Source of the DNA: Sporolactobacillus sp. CQH2019
GTDB taxonomy: Bacteria > Bacillota > Bacilli > Bacillales > Sporolactobacillaceae
DNA: 64,000 bases
Assembly: GCF_028765345.1 (NCBI RefSeq)
Contig: NZ_JARAJZ010000011.1
Location: forward strand, 62,001 to 126,000
Direction: 5' to 3'
Numbering within the stretch: position 1 is the stretch's first letter; each line of letters starts with the position of its first letter. Position numbers and translations under genes: made by a program. Below, in pieces: positions 8,815 through 18,594 of this stretch. The notes below the pieces were generated by a model. That model was not told where the DNA came from. It did no database searches and worked only from the letters and a program-made list of their open reading frames with translations.

Positions 8815-11127
8815 TCATTCCACTCCTTTGATGGCTTCAACCATATCCAGTTTCCTGATTCGTCGACCAATTAAGATAGTCGTGGTCAAGGCACAACTGA
8901 TAGTAATAATTGAAGCAAATGCTAGATTTAATCGACTGATTAATGGATAATACTTAATTTGATAAGTAGAAAACGTGCTTACATACTTGTCCAAAAACCA
9001 GAAACCAAACGGTAACCCGATAATCCAACCGATTAGAGTAGTAACCACGTTTTCGCGTACAGTCAGTAAACGAATTTCATTGCGATGGAACCCAAGTACC
9101 CTGAGTGTCGCATAATCCCTGCTTCTTTCTGCAAAGCTCAGTGAACCCAGATTGTAAAGAACGACAACTACCAGTAAGATTCCAAAAACCTGAATCAAAA
9201 GGAAAATACTTTGAAAATTATTAACAAGGTCAATAGCGTTAGCCTTTTGTTTTTCTATAGTGACCAGTTGACTACTCACGTCGTGTGTTTTCAGAAGCTC
9301 TTTGTTCTTATTAGACAGTACTCCTTTCATCAGCAAGGTTTGAGGTAAGAAGTTTCCGCCATGATTTTGCCAAGTTTTTTGTGTCAAGTAAACCCCTTGA
9401 GGAATACTCGATTTTAAAATGCCTTTGACTTTCATTTGGTAAGATTTTTGACTTGTTGAGACATTAGTTAGCTTGATCGTTTGTCCAAACTTAATGCGGG
9501 CTGATTGAGCTAGTCCCTCAGTAACATAGATTCCGCCATCGTTAATTTGCTTACCATCAGTAGTTTTAATATTGACCAAATTTCCCTTACCAATAATATT
9601 AACAATATGGTTTATACCATCATCCGGGCTTATTCTCGCCGTTAAGGTTTCCAGCCATTGCCCATTTACACTGGTTAGTAACCTGCGGATGTTTAACAGA
9701 TGGCGAGTCGAAGTAAAAGTATAACGCTCTTGATATTTGAAATCTTGACCATAAGACTGTGATACTTGACCGTACATTGAATCGTGGACACCAAAGCCGG
9801 CAATTAAAAGTGCCATACCTCCACAAACTCCGACAATTCCCATCAAAATCCGTATTGGATTAGCTAAGCTATCCCGCCATGTCCAGCGACTACCATAACT
9901 TATCCGTTTCCAAAAGACTGGGAATATTTTTTCCACACTGATCTGATGCGTCTGTTTAATTTTATTACCCCGCAGATAAACAGCTGGTAATCCACTTCGG
10001 GCATTATGTGAAGCAATAAAGGCTGAAATAGTACTGATTAAAATGACTAAAGCAACGATGCCGAAAGAATTCCATGTATAGGCGATCTGCCAATTGGGCA
10101 GAGAAAACATTGTTTTTTGAGTCTGCAAAACAAAAAGAGACATGACGGGTGAAGCCGCCGTTCCGATTAAGGCTCCCAGAGCACTAACAAGGAGCCCATA
10201 AGAGGCGTAGTGCCGACTAATTGACCGATTAGAATACCCCAAAGCTTTTAATAGCGCAATTTCTTGAGTTTGTGATTCAATTAAACGACGAATGGTTGTA
10301 TACATGGCTAAGATTGCTAAAAGGATGAAGAGTGTCGAAAACATAATTGATAAATTACGAATCTGACCGACTCGATCTAAAGCGGTTGATACTTCCGGTA
10401 AGGTCTGGCGATTGTAATAGGCAAGATAACGTGAACCAAGAATCTTTGGCACTTCTTCTCTAATCTTTTGATTATTAGAGTCGCTGATTTCTAGCAGGTT
10501 GGCTTGACCCAAGTAATGAAAATCATTCTTTAAAGTCTGTTGGGTAATTGTTCCAAAACCATAACTCCGGTAATTTGGAGCGACAAAGTCATTAGTGCCG
10601 GTGTAATAAATTCGACTTGGCGACCTGATCAGGCCGATAATTTTAAGGATAATCATCCGTTGATTATAAGAAACAGTAAGATGATCACCAACTGTTAAAT
10701 TGTGTGATTTGGCATATTCGGTATTTAGGTACATGCCGTCCCTTTGGGAATCAAGTTCTTTGCCCGATACAAGAACTGGTTTACTCAAGCTTTTAGATCC
10801 CGGTGTTTCGAGGGTCAGGTAGCTTTGGTTATTGTAACCATCTGAAGTTGTGACTTGAATCGTAGTTTTTAAAGAAGTCTGACTGACAACACCGCTGATC
10901 TTTTTAATTTTATTAACATCGTTTGCAGTCAAGTTTACAGCGCTAATCCAAGAATCGGCTAAATGGCTGCTTTTCATATACGCATTTAGGCTGACATCCA
11001 TCCCATGCCAAACACCTTCTAAACCTGTGTAAATCAGAACACTTAAAAAAGCCATGAGAAACACAGAAAAAAATTGAGTCCATTGCGATAAAATATCCCG
11101 TCGCAATTTTCGACTGAGAAATTTCAT
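8815..11127 (-). CDS. ABC transporter permease, two FtsX domains
   Basis: 770-aa MacB/FtsX-type permease. One transmembrane segment near residues 17-40 is followed by a large extracytoplasmic region. The first FtsX bundle is at about 255-380, and a second extracytoplasmic stretch at about 450-630 leads to the second bundle at about 640-765. Such proteins act with a LolD/MacB-like ATPase in peptide or signal export or in antimicrobial-peptide resistance. Its ATG overlaps the stop codon of the upstream ATPase by one base. Codon use is AT-rich like the rest of the island and unlike flanking genes. Last gene of the four-gene operon. Confidence 0.88.
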   Translation of the reverse strand: MKFLSRKLRRDILSQWTQFFSVFLMAFLSVLIYTGLEGVWHGMDVSLNAYMKSSHLADSWISAVNLTANDVNKIKKISGVVSQTSLKTTIQVTTSDGYNNQSYLTLETPGSKSLSKPVLVSGKELDSQRDGMYLNTEYAKSHNLTVGDHLTVSYNQRMIILKIIGLIRSPSRIYYTGTNDFVAPNYRSYGFGTITQQTLKNDFHYLGQANLLEISDSNNQKIREEVPKILGSRYLAYYNRQTLPEVSTALDRVGQIRNLSIMFSTLFILLAILAMYTTIRRLIESQTQEIALLKALGYSNRSISRHYASYGLLVSALGALIGTAASPVMSLFVLQTQKTMFSLPNWQIAYTWNSFGIVALVILISTISAFIASHNARSGLPAVYLRGNKIKQTHQISVEKIFPVFWKRISYGSRWTWRDSLANPIRILMGIVGVCGGMALLIAGFGVHDSMYGQVSQSYGQDFKYQERYTFTSTRHLLNIRRLLTSVNGQWLETLTARISPDDGINHIVNIIGKGNLVNIKTTDGKQINDGGIYVTEGLAQSARIKFGQTIKLTNVSTSQKSYQMKVKGILKSSIPQGVYLTQKTWQNHGGNFLPQTLLMKGVLSNKNKELLKTHDVSSQLVTIEKQKANAIDLVNNFQSIFLLIQVFGILLVVVVLYNLGSLSFAERSRDYATLRVLGFHRNEIRLLTVRENVVTTLIGWIIGLPFGFWFLDKYVSTFSTYQIKYYPLISRLNLAFASIITISCALTTTILIGRRIRKLDMVEAIKGVE

Positions 11128-11828
11128 TACCAGGCCACCTTTTTCGGATCCACTGGGGCAGCATTGTCAACGATTTTAGCAATTTTACCGTCGTGCAGAT
11201 AAATAACCCGGTCAGCAATCGGGGCAATCGCAGCGTTGTGCGTCACTAAAATTACCGAAGTTTCTTGGTTACTTGCTTCTTTAAGTAGTTGAATGATTTT
11301 TCGGCCAGTCTGCGAGTCCAATGCTCCGGTTGGCTCATCACATAATAATAACTTTGGCTTTTTAGCCAAAGCCCGGGCAATGGCCACTCGCTGCATCTCT
11401 CCTCCTGAGAGCTGGCTAGGGAAATTATCTCTGCGGCTAGTTAAACTGACTGCTTCTAAATATTTTTTAGAGCTGGCATCATTTTTAGTAAGGTTGGCAG
11501 CAATTCCGATATTCTCTAAAGCTGTCAGACTGGGAATTAGATTATAAAATTGAAAAACGAAGCCGACGATCTTTCTTCGATAATCGGATAGTTGATGATC
11601 ATTCAACTTAGTTAAATTAGTATCATTGATTTCTACGATTCCTTTGGAAGCTCGATCCATTCCTCCTAATAAATTCAAAGCAGTACTTTTACCTGAACCA
11701 GACGGGCCTAAAATTACTGTGACCTTACCCGTTTCAATTTCAAAACTGACATCATTTAAAGCAAGGACCTCTTGTTCACCTAAATTGTATATTTTACTGA
11801 CATTTTGAAATTTAATCATTTTTGCCAT
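11127..11828 (-). CDS. ABC transporter ATP-binding protein (MacB/LolD type)
   Basis: 233-aa ATPase with Walker A GPSGSGKS (41-48), Q-loop VFQFYNL, signature [15 protein letters not shown], Walker [14 protein letters not shown] and a switch His (VTHN). It energises the adjacent FtsX permease, to which it is translationally coupled. ATG 11828 has GGAG four bases upstream. The P-loop ATPase gene upstream ends only 14 bp away, so these genes are probably co-transcribed from the island promoter near 13600. Confidence 0.9.
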   Translation of the reverse strand: MAKMIKFQNVSKIYNLGEQEVLALNDVSFEIETGKVTVILGPSGSGKSTALNLLGGMDRASKGIVEINDTNLTKLNDHQLSDYRRKIVGFVFQFYNLIPSLTALENIGIAANLTKNDASSKKYLEAVSLTSRRDNFPSQLSGGEMQRVAIARALAKKPKLLLCDEPTGALDSQTGRKIIQLLKEASNQETSVILVTHNAAIAPIADRVIYLHDGKIAKIVDNAAPVDPKKVAW

Positions 11829-11842
11829 GTCACTCCAATTAT

Positions 11843-12634
11843 TTAGTACTTTGATAAGATTTTGATTTTTTCTCGTAAATTTGGTTCATGATATTGTTCT
11901 ATTATTCTTTTAGAAACGGATTCCCGATTGGTAGCGATAATTTCCTTTGCCTGTTCTATTGCCTCTGGCACTGGAACAACAATCTGCAAATTAAGCAGGC
12001 TAATTATTTTTTGTAATCTCGATTCTAGTGAACCTCCAACAATATAGAAGGGTATTCCATATGTTAAAAATATTTGCTTCAGTTCAATATCAGATAATCT
12101 GCGGTATCGTTCGGAAACAGGACGATGTCCGTCCGGATCCATTTTGAATTCAACGGGTAAATGAACAACATGGTTGTACCAGTATTTAGCGTGGAGACTA
12201 ACCACCTGTCCATAAGCGGACATATATTTCTTTAGAAAACTTTTTGATGGCACGCCTAAAAAAGCCTTTATCAATTGGTGTATAAAAGGAGCACCGGGAT
12301 TAATGCCAATTTTTAACCTGACAGTTCCATAAATCCATTCATTTAAAACTGAACCGTCAGAAATAAAACTGCCATATTTGGAAAATAAGGTTGCCTCGGT
12401 TTTGATTCTTTCTTCTAAGCGTTTCAATCCCAAAGCCATTAGTTCAGTTAAATTCATATCTTGAAATCTTCTTCCTGGGTATAGATCCGTTAAAATTTCT
12501 CTGGCCGATAATGCATCAATTTTCGGTATTCCTGTAGCAATGGACAGGGCCGTTGTTGTTGTCTTACCTGTCGAATAAGTTCCAGAAATAACTAAATGGA
12601 GGTCTTCCACTTTATGATTATTCCCAGTACTCAT
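11843..12634 (-). CDS. AAA/P-loop ATPase, kinase-like, partner of AvrD-like protein
   Basis: 263-aa protein with Walker A GTYSTGKT (18-25). The early SxLxxREI and later DGSVLNEW segments resemble the NadR/thymidylate-kinase-like AAA group that often acts as small-molecule or nucleotide kinases. The start ATG overlaps the TGA of the upstream AvrD-like gene in a 4-base ATGA, implying stoichiometric co-expression. Location between AvrD and an exporter suggests it phosphorylates or otherwise processes the same product; this is inference. A regulatory ATPase is the alternative. Confidence 0.6.
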   Translation of the reverse strand: MSTGNNHKVEDLHLVISGTYSTGKTTTTALSIATGIPKIDALSAREILTDLYPGRRFQDMNLTELMALGLKRLEERIKTEATLFSKYGSFISDGSVLNEWIYGTVRLKIGINPGAPFIHQLIKAFLGVPSKSFLKKYMSAYGQVVSLHAKYWYNHVVHLPVEFKMDPDGHRPVSERYRRLSDIELKQIFLTYGIPFYIVGGSLESRLQKIISLLNLQIVVPVPEAIEQAKEIIATNRESVSKRIIEQYHEPNLREKIKILSKY

Positions 12635-13577
12635 TTCGAGCCCCCCTGCCTTGTTAACTTTTTAGGAAGTTTATGAGCAACCTTTGCTACAAAAACAATT
12701 GTTTTGGCATTGTTATAGCCAGCCATAGAAAAAGTACGCCATTCTTCACGATTTAGCTTAATCATATTGGTATCAGTTATTTCGGCAAACACAGGGATAT
12801 TATCACCGATTTTCGGCAGTGTGTTTGTCAGGAATTTCGCTTTGATTTTCCGCATCCAAAAATTTCCGGATTCATCTCGTTTAAGATTATCGTAATGATA
12901 AGCCAGTATTTCCCCCATTTGGGCGAAAACGACTAACCAGTCAAGAAGAGAAGTTAAATATTGATGGTTGCTCTGAAGTCCAGTAAAAATAGATTTCTGA
13001 CCGTCTTCAAAGATATGCGCAAGAGCCTGAAGTTGCAGACGGCTTAAAAATTCTATTTGTTTGATATCATGAGCTTTATTGTTTAGATGATTTTCTGTAT
13101 AATTAGTAAATATATTAGTGGAAATCGGAACGATGGCAGTCGGCCTGAGATTTACAAAGTATAACTTGACATTCATATCTTCTTCAACTATCTCGGCCTT
13201 AAATGACGAAGATTCTAACTGTATACTTTTTATGTAGATTTGAATGGAATCAATGTTTTCTACCGGTTTACTGCCAGCCTTGATTTCAAAAGCGTATAAA
13301 AACCAATTTTTCACTTCCATTAGTGGATTTTGTTGGAGAACTTTTTCAACTAAAAGCATTCCTAAGATTAGCCCATCAATACTACTTAGATGCTGGGATA
13401 ATATTAGTGAGTTTTTTTTAGACCAGTCTTTACCCGTTTAACTTGACCAAAGCACTCCCAAATACCATTGCTTAATCGTAACTGACATAGTTTGTGGGTC
13501 ACTTTTTTATAACCGTTTCCAAAGTAACGTTTTTCATGGTCACCTAATAGCTGATCAACTGTGTAATTTGTCATCAT
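12631..13577 (-). pseudogene. AvrD-like protein gene interrupted by one frameshift
   Basis: Two adjacent frames together give about 310 codons, the size of AvrD. The upstream frame (13577 to the TAA at 13404-13406) contains YTVDQLLGDHEKRYFGNGY. The second frame contains KDWSKKNSLILSQHLSSIDG and runs to 12631; its first ATG is at 13359. The switch lies near 13430-13440 and needs a 1-base gain on the minus strand. The two-lobed pattern (LSSIDG..LGMLLVEK early; FxMRK and WRTF late) is what I recall of AvrD, the Pseudomonas syringolide synthase; I could not run a profile. AGGAGG at 13592-13597 is 14 bases from the start. The frameshift could also be an assembly error. Confidence 0.6.
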
Positions 13578-13704
13578 AGTCCCATTTCTTTCCTCCTGTA
13601 TTTTTTCTAATTAACTGCATTTTAGTCTGGTTTATTTCATAATTAAAGTAGGGTAATAAAGTAAAGAAACGGTACAAAAAAACGGATTTATGGAGCATGT
13701 AGCT

Positions 13705-14022
13705 ATGACGACAGATAAAAATATTTTAGATTGTCCAATTGAACCAGTGGTTAATATCTTAAGTGGTAAATGGACACCTTTAATTTTATGGGAAATATCG
13801 ATTGGCAATAATCGCTATGGCAGCATTCATAAGCGTTTACCAGAGATGAGTACAAGAACGTTATCACAACGCCTGCGTATGCTTGAGAAAAGTGGCATAG
13901 TCAATAGGAAAGTATTACCGACAATGCCGCCCACGGTGAAATATGAGCCTACTGAAAAAGGCTGGGCTTTAAAGCCGATTTTACTTGCTATGAGATCTTG
14001 GTCAGAAAAATACTGTAATTAA
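13705..14022 (+). CDS. HxlR-family winged-helix regulator
   Basis: 105-aa MarR/HxlR-type regulator. The family hallmarks are the N-terminal DCPIEPVVNILSGKWTPLIL with its conserved Cys, RTLSQRLRMLEKSGIV as recognition helix region, and VKYEPTEKGWAL as wing. ATG 13705 is favoured over 13690 because TGGAG sits nine bases upstream. It is divergent from the AvrD-like operon and shares its AT-rich composition, so it probably controls it. HxlR proteins often respond to thiol-reactive or electrophilic compounds through the N-terminal Cys. Confidence 0.85.
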   Translation: MTTDKNILDCPIEPVVNILSGKWTPLILWEISIGNNRYGSIHKRLPEMSTRTLSQRLRMLEKSGIVNRKVLPTMPPTVKYEPTEKGWALKPILLAMRSWSEKYCN

Positions 14023-14135
14023 TGGCAGATAAATCGCCATATATTTCAAATTATTGAACGCCATTTAAAAAATGATATTTGATTAATTACAGTGCCCAAC
14101 TTTGCTTGTAAAGTTTTTCCTTTGAAACAAAGGCC

Positions 14136-14180
14136 GAACACGATCAGACTTTTTCCTGAACTGTTCAGCCTTTTTACATA
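14136..14180 (+). repeat. right flanking copy of the ~42-bp repeat bracketing the AT-rich island
   Basis: Partner of 8656-8697. The CTGAACTGTTCAGCC-TTTT half is identical, while the left arm has diverged so the hairpin is weaker. It could also act as terminator for the HxlR gene. Confidence 0.5.
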
Positions 14181-14618
14181 TCTCTTTTAAATGTCTCTCC
14201 TCCTCGGAATGGGCAGCCGCCCGAAAAAATGCGCCCTATTTTTTATCAGGAAAGGAGATTGCGAACTCATTCTGAACGCAAAGTTCATCGGATTTGAAAA
14301 TAAGAGACCCGTCTTACACCGGGAGGGCCCTGGAAAGATGAGCGGATCCATAATCGGGATTTTAACGGGGACATAAGTTCGATAATTTGATGCAGAATCA
14401 AATAAAAGAAACCTTTCGCCTCTTCATCGGCTTTCCGAATCGTGCACGCCCCTTTAGCATTACATCGTTTTTGGAACCTGACCGGCCGTTAAAACAGCGT
14501 CCGCCGCTCACCGCTTTTTTCGGTCGAGAGCCGGACAGGATCAGGGACGAATCCTGGCTTTCAACTTTGAAACGTGAAACAGGCAGCAAAACAGCAACAT
14601 CTTGTCCCGGCTTCGCAT
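14181..14618. other. gene-free stretch
   Basis: Composition returns to the host average. Short frames on both strands lack an RBS and resemble no family. Nothing recognised. Confidence 0.4.
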
Positions 14619-15314
14619 TTACGATTCCCCCAAATATAACTCAAAGGCTTCATTCGGATCTTTACGCGGAGATATTTGCACAAAATCATTATATGAGCTA
14701 AAGGGTTGTACTCTTCCTTTATTCAGCAGGAAAATATGACTCGGCATCGATTCATAATCTCTTAATTCATGAGTGGATACGATCACGATTCTTTTGGGAG
14801 ACTGGGCGATAACGTTCAATCTATCTAATATTTGCCGGCGGGAAGTTGGATCGACACCGCTTGTAGGCTCATCAAATAAAAACAGCTGCTTGTCTAAATG
14901 GGTCTCAAATAATGTCAATAACCAGCGCCTTTCTCCGACAGACATAACGCTGATTTTTTTATTTAATAGATTATAATACAGATTCTGAAGGCGATCAGAT
15001 AATAGGCGGATGTCGATCGGCGTATATCCGTTAGAAATTCCGAAAATAAAACGTTCGAGATCCTTACCCGTTAACGCTCCAAAAAGGGCAGGAGTCTGGG
15101 TTTGATAAAGAATTTTTTCTTTTTTGGGAAGCCCGTTTATTTCACCTGACTGAGGCGTGCTTAAACCCGTCAGAATATCAAAGAGTGTTGTTTTGCCCGC
15201 TCCATTATAGCCAATCAACAAATTTAACATTCCGGATTCCGGCTTCATATTGAGATTTTTAAATAGAGAAGTTTTTGTATATGAAAAATCAATATTTTTT
15301 AACTCGATTTGCAT
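14619..15314 (-). CDS. ABC transporter ATP-binding protein
   Basis: 231-aa ATPase with Walker A GYNGAGKTT, Walker B LFLFDEPTSGVDP and switch His (STHELRD). The signature motif is degenerate (MSVGERRW in place of LSGGQ), as in several bacteriocin and lantibiotic immunity or export ATPases. It pairs with the ABC-2 permease that ends 10 bp upstream. The nearby Cys-rich remnant (16117-16320) suggests this was once a modified-peptide locus, but no precursor peptide is visible. Confidence 0.8.
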   Translation of the reverse strand: MQIELKNIDFSYTKTSLFKNLNMKPESGMLNLLIGYNGAGKTTLFDILTGLSTPQSGEINGLPKKEKILYQTQTPALFGALTGKDLERFIFGISNGYTPIDIRLLSDRLQNLYYNLLNKKISVMSVGERRWLLTLFETHLDKQLFLFDEPTSGVDPTSRRQILDRLNVIAQSPKRIVIVSTHELRDYESMPSHIFLLNKGRVQPFSSYNDFVQISPRKDPNEAFELYLGES

Positions 15315-15324
15315 TTAAATCACC

Positions 15325-16095
15325 TTAGTTCCGCATATAGAACGAATTAACCTGTATTTTAGAAAGCGACAGGATGCCGATCACTATGTATAGCGCTATG
15401 ATTGTCATTAATACGATTAGCCGATCCAAGGTGAAAATTCCCTGGAACAAATGAACAACAAACATATCTACCTGGGTAACAAAGTCATTGGGGATCAGTC
15501 CATATAACAATTCTCCCCAAAAAGTGCCGGTGTCTTTACGAACAGCCGAAATCCATATAAATAGAATTAATGATATATTTGAAATCGTTATCATCGTATT
15601 TGCCCGTACTTTCAGAACTCCAATAAAGAGGACGAATAAGGCAATCGGGACACTTGAAATAATATAGATGGACAGAGAGGCAAATACGATAAAGAAAAAT
15701 GAACGAAAATTATACATAGCGATAACAAATGCAAAAATCGAACTGCATATTAATCCGAATAATAACTCGCTCAAAATCAAACCCACGACGACTAAATGTT
15801 TATCGCCGCCGGAAATCATCGTAAATGTTTTAAAAGTGCCGTTTTCCCGATAATTCAATAACTGCAGTGAAATGCCATTCAACATAACGCTGACGACAAT
15901 ATAGCCAAGATAATTGCCTATTTTCAATATCAATTGATTTTTATCGATATCTCTGCCCTCGAATAACGGCAAATTTGAAAAAACGAAAAATAAAGTCGGA
16001 GCAATAACAGTGTAAATAAAGGGGATTTTTTCCGACCAGATTATTTTATTAAATACTTTAAAATAATTATAAATAATTTTTGTATTCGTTTTCAT
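15325..16095 (-). CDS. ABC-2-type transporter permease
   Basis: 256-aa integral membrane protein with about six hydrophobic segments and no soluble domain, the usual size of an ABC-2 export permease. AAGAAGGGGGGG lies about 9 bases before ATG 16095. First gene of a two-gene unit with the ATPase. The substrate is unknown; peptide export or self-immunity is a reasonable guess for this pair. Confidence 0.72.
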   Translation of the reverse strand: MKTNTKIIYNYFKVFNKIIWSEKIPFIYTVIAPTLFFVFSNLPLFEGRDIDKNQLILKIGNYLGYIVVSVMLNGISLQLLNYRENGTFKTFTMISGGDKHLVVVGLILSELLFGLICSSIFAFVIAMYNFRSFFFIVFASLSIYIISSVPIALFVLFIGVLKVRANTMITISNISLILFIWISAVRKDTGTFWGELLYGLIPNDFVTQVDMFVVHLFQGIFTLDRLIVLMTIIALYIVIGILSLSKIQVNSFYMRN

Positions 16096-16116
16096 TGTTT
16101 GTTTTCCCCCCCTTCT

Positions 16117-16320
16117 TTAAGGAAACAGAATTTGTTTCCCTTTATTCAGGAACTCATTCATATTTAATATTTTGCAAATCTTATATTGTTCTGGAAACTC
16201 TTGCCGTATTTCGATAAACAAGCTGCCGACCAGAAACATCTGACAAAAGCGGCAGCTGGAACCGATTTGTTCATAAAAATAAAAGCAGCAGTGCTGACAA
16301 GGAATTGAGTCACTCCAGGT
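16117..16320 (-). pseudogene. Cys-rich 3' coding remnant upstream of the ABC-2 permease
   Basis: A 67-codon open stretch without a start codon reads ...DSIPCQHCCFYFYEQIGSSC, then RFC, and ends KGKQILFP just 21 bp before the permease ATG. Five cysteines in 19 residues in CxxCC..CxxC spacing recall auxiliary Fe-S cluster tails of radical-SAM peptide maturases, but I cannot assign a family. Further short protein-like pieces in other frames occupy 16330-16530. Most likely the decayed end of a gene that preceded the exporter. Confidence 0.3.
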
Positions 16321-16535
16321 TTAGTTATTGACTATCAGTATAATATAAATATTTTGTAAAACATGTCGTTTTTTGTCGATTAACGATTCTTCACATACCC
16401 GCTCAATATGATTGCTCTGATAAACGACATTTCTACATTCCATATAGTTTCGATAAAACGCAAACTTCCGATGACATTATCGGCGTTCAACGCCTGATTT
16501 AACTGCAGCAAGCAGGCGGATCTATAAAACGTATT

Positions 16536-16976
16536 TCACTGTTCGGCAGTCTGAGTCCTAATCGGTTTCCGTTCCACCGGCGAAGACAAAACAATTAACG
16601 TTGTCGGTTTGCCGTACTCCAGGCAGGCATCGATGTAGTCTTCCAAAGTGTGGACCGATTCGGTCACGACTTTGGTTAAGTAGCTGTACATACCGGCGAT
16701 TCGATGGCACTCGATGACATCCGGATAACCGGCAGCAAACTGTGCATATTTTTTACAGTCCCTGGGCTCCATTAAAATAAAAGCAGTCACATGCTTGTTT
16801 AATTTTTCCGGTGAAACGAGAGCGCAGTATTTTTTGATCACGCCCTGCTCTTCCAATCTTCTTACCCGTTCAGTGACGGACGGAGAAGTCAGCCCCACTT
16901 TTTTGCCCAATTCAATCATGGTCAGGCGTGCATTTTCCTGCAATTGAGAAAGGATATCAAGATCGATTTCATCCAT
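16536..16976 (-). CDS. Lrp/AsnC-family regulator
   Basis: 146-aa regulator. The N-terminal AsnC helix-turn-helix (residues 1-50, DEIDLDILSQLQENARLTMI) is followed by an alpha-beta ligand domain. ATG 16976 with AAGGAG eight bases upstream is preferred to the longer frame from 17063, which would add unrelated sequence. It is divergent from an amino-acid exporter; Lrp proteins commonly activate such exporters when their amino acid accumulates. This pairing suggests a branched-chain amino acid or methionine ligand. Confidence 0.88.
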   Translation of the reverse strand: MDEIDLDILSQLQENARLTMIELGKKVGLTSPSVTERVRRLEEQGVIKKYCALVSPEKLNKHVTAFILMEPRDCKKYAQFAAGYPDVIECHRIAGMYSYLTKVVTESVHTLEDYIDACLEYGKPTTLIVLSSPVERKPIRTQTAEQ

Positions 16977-17128
16977 AGAAGCCGTCTCCTTAATTATTAA
17001 AATAGATTTTATATCTTCCTTAATTATATATGAATATATCAACCATTTGCTTAAATGTGCCATGTCATTTTCTCGTAAAGCCCTATAAAATGATTAAAAA
17101 ATACATAGATGCAAAGAGGGGGATTATC

Positions 17129-18403
17129 TTGGCTGAACATTCATTAAAACGGTCGATCACCTGGGTTCAGGGAACAGCGCTCACCATTGGCGCCGTTCTC
17201 GGCTGCGGCATTCTTGTGCTGCCCTCCATTACCGCAAACAACGCAGGACCGGCTTCTCTTTTATCATGGATTCTCATGTCTCTTATATCTTTCCCGATTG
17301 TTCTGACCATTGCGCATCTGGCACAGATCATGCCGAGTGCCGGAGGAATCGCCGCCTATGTCGAAAGGGCTTTCGGGCCGATGACGAGTTCCGTGTTAAG
17401 CTGGATTATGCTCGGCTCTATCCCTGTAGGTGTGCCGATCGTCGCGCTGACAGGCGCCTTTTATGTAAATGACATTCTGCCGGTAAACATATGGGAAGTA
17501 ATCGGCATGGCTGCCCTGATTCTGGCTGTTTCTTTATTTTTGCATGTCAGGGGGATTGAACTTTCAGCCAAAGTCGGTCTGGGGGTTATCTGCGGAATCC
17601 TGGGTTTATTAATCACGGCTGTCGCTGTCTCTGCCCCTTACATCCGCCGCGATGCCTTTACTCCGTTCGTGCCTGACGGCTGGCTGTCCGTCGGTTCAGC
17701 ATCCGTCATCATTTTTTTCTCGTTTGTCGGTTGGGAAATGATTGTGCCTCTTGCGGAAGAATTTAAGAACCCTGAAAAAGATATCTTCGTCAGCTTATTA
17801 TTAGGCGCCTTTTGCATTGCCATTTTATACATATCCGTTTCATTTGTGACCGTAGGCACCCATTCCTACGGAGGCAAAAAAGAGATCGCTTCATTGAGTA
17901 TTCTTATCTCAAAAGGGCTGGGAACCGCAGGGGCTGCTCTGACAACTGTCCTCGCTTTATTTATCACATTCAGCAGCGTTCACGCAAACATTGCCGGATT
18001 TTCAAGGATGGTTTATGCTCAGGCAAGAGGGGGAAATTTTCCGGCTTTCTTTGCGGCTCTGCATCCGCAGCACCGGACTCCGGTCAGAGTCTTAGCCGCT
18101 TTAGGCGCGATTTTCGGCATCGTTTTAATTCTGTACGGTTGGGTCCGGCCCGATCTGGGGACGCTTTTAAAAGGACCCAGTGCCGTTTTTATTACTTCCT
18201 ATATACTGACTATGCTGGCCGCCTTAAAAATCCTAAGACCTCTGACCATCGGCTGGCTGATGGCATTTCTTTCACTGACGTTCAGCGTCATCCTGTTATT
18301 TTTCAGCGGCTGGGCAATCCTGTATCCTGCTGCCCTGTCTGCTCTTGGCGTGCTCTATCTTCGAAAGAGAACCCGGCAGTTAAAAGCAGGGGGATCAGTC
18401 TGA
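17129..18403 (+). CDS. APC-family amino-acid exporter, YjeH-like
   Basis: 424-aa membrane protein with 11-12 predicted helices. Features shared with YjeH of E. coli, an exporter of methionine and branched-chain amino acids, are TIGAVLGCGILVLP in helix 1, PSAGGIAAYVERAFGP, GSIPVGVPIVALTG and LAEEFKNPEKDI. TTG 17129 follows GAGGGGG by six bases; the frame upstream has no RBS. It is controlled, by inference, by the divergent Lrp regulator. Confidence 0.8.
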   Translation: MAEHSLKRSITWVQGTALTIGAVLGCGILVLPSITANNAGPASLLSWILMSLISFPIVLTIAHLAQIMPSAGGIAAYVERAFGPMTSSVLSWIMLGSIPVGVPIVALTGAFYVNDILPVNIWEVIGMAALILAVSLFLHVRGIELSAKVGLGVICGILGLLITAVAVSAPYIRRDAFTPFVPDGWLSVGSASVIIFFSFVGWEMIVPLAEEFKNPEKDIFVSLLLGAFCIAILYISVSFVTVGTHSYGGKKEIASLSILISKGLGTAGAALTTVLALFITFSSVHANIAGFSRMVYAQARGGNFPAFFAALHPQHRTPVRVLAALGAIFGIVLILYGWVRPDLGTLLKGPSAVFITSYILTMLAALKILRPLTIGWLMAFLSLTFSVILLFFSGWAILYPAALSALGVLYLRKRTRQLKAGGSV

Positions 18404-18594
18404 CTTATAAAGAGAGCGGGTTTGAAAATATCCGTGCACTAATTGCCGATGAATTTGTACCGCCGTATAAGACCTTGAAAACAACGGACAGCCATTCCAA
18501 CATCGGCCATAACGCATCCGGGGCCGAAACTCTTTACATGCTGTTTTCTAAATTTGAGCGGGCCCATAAGCCGGATAAAAATAATCTTCCGTCC

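Noticed and set aside
14181-14618. Small frames between the island and the ABC exporter
   Set aside because: No RBS, no family resemblance, and both strands are equally open because of GC-rich composition.
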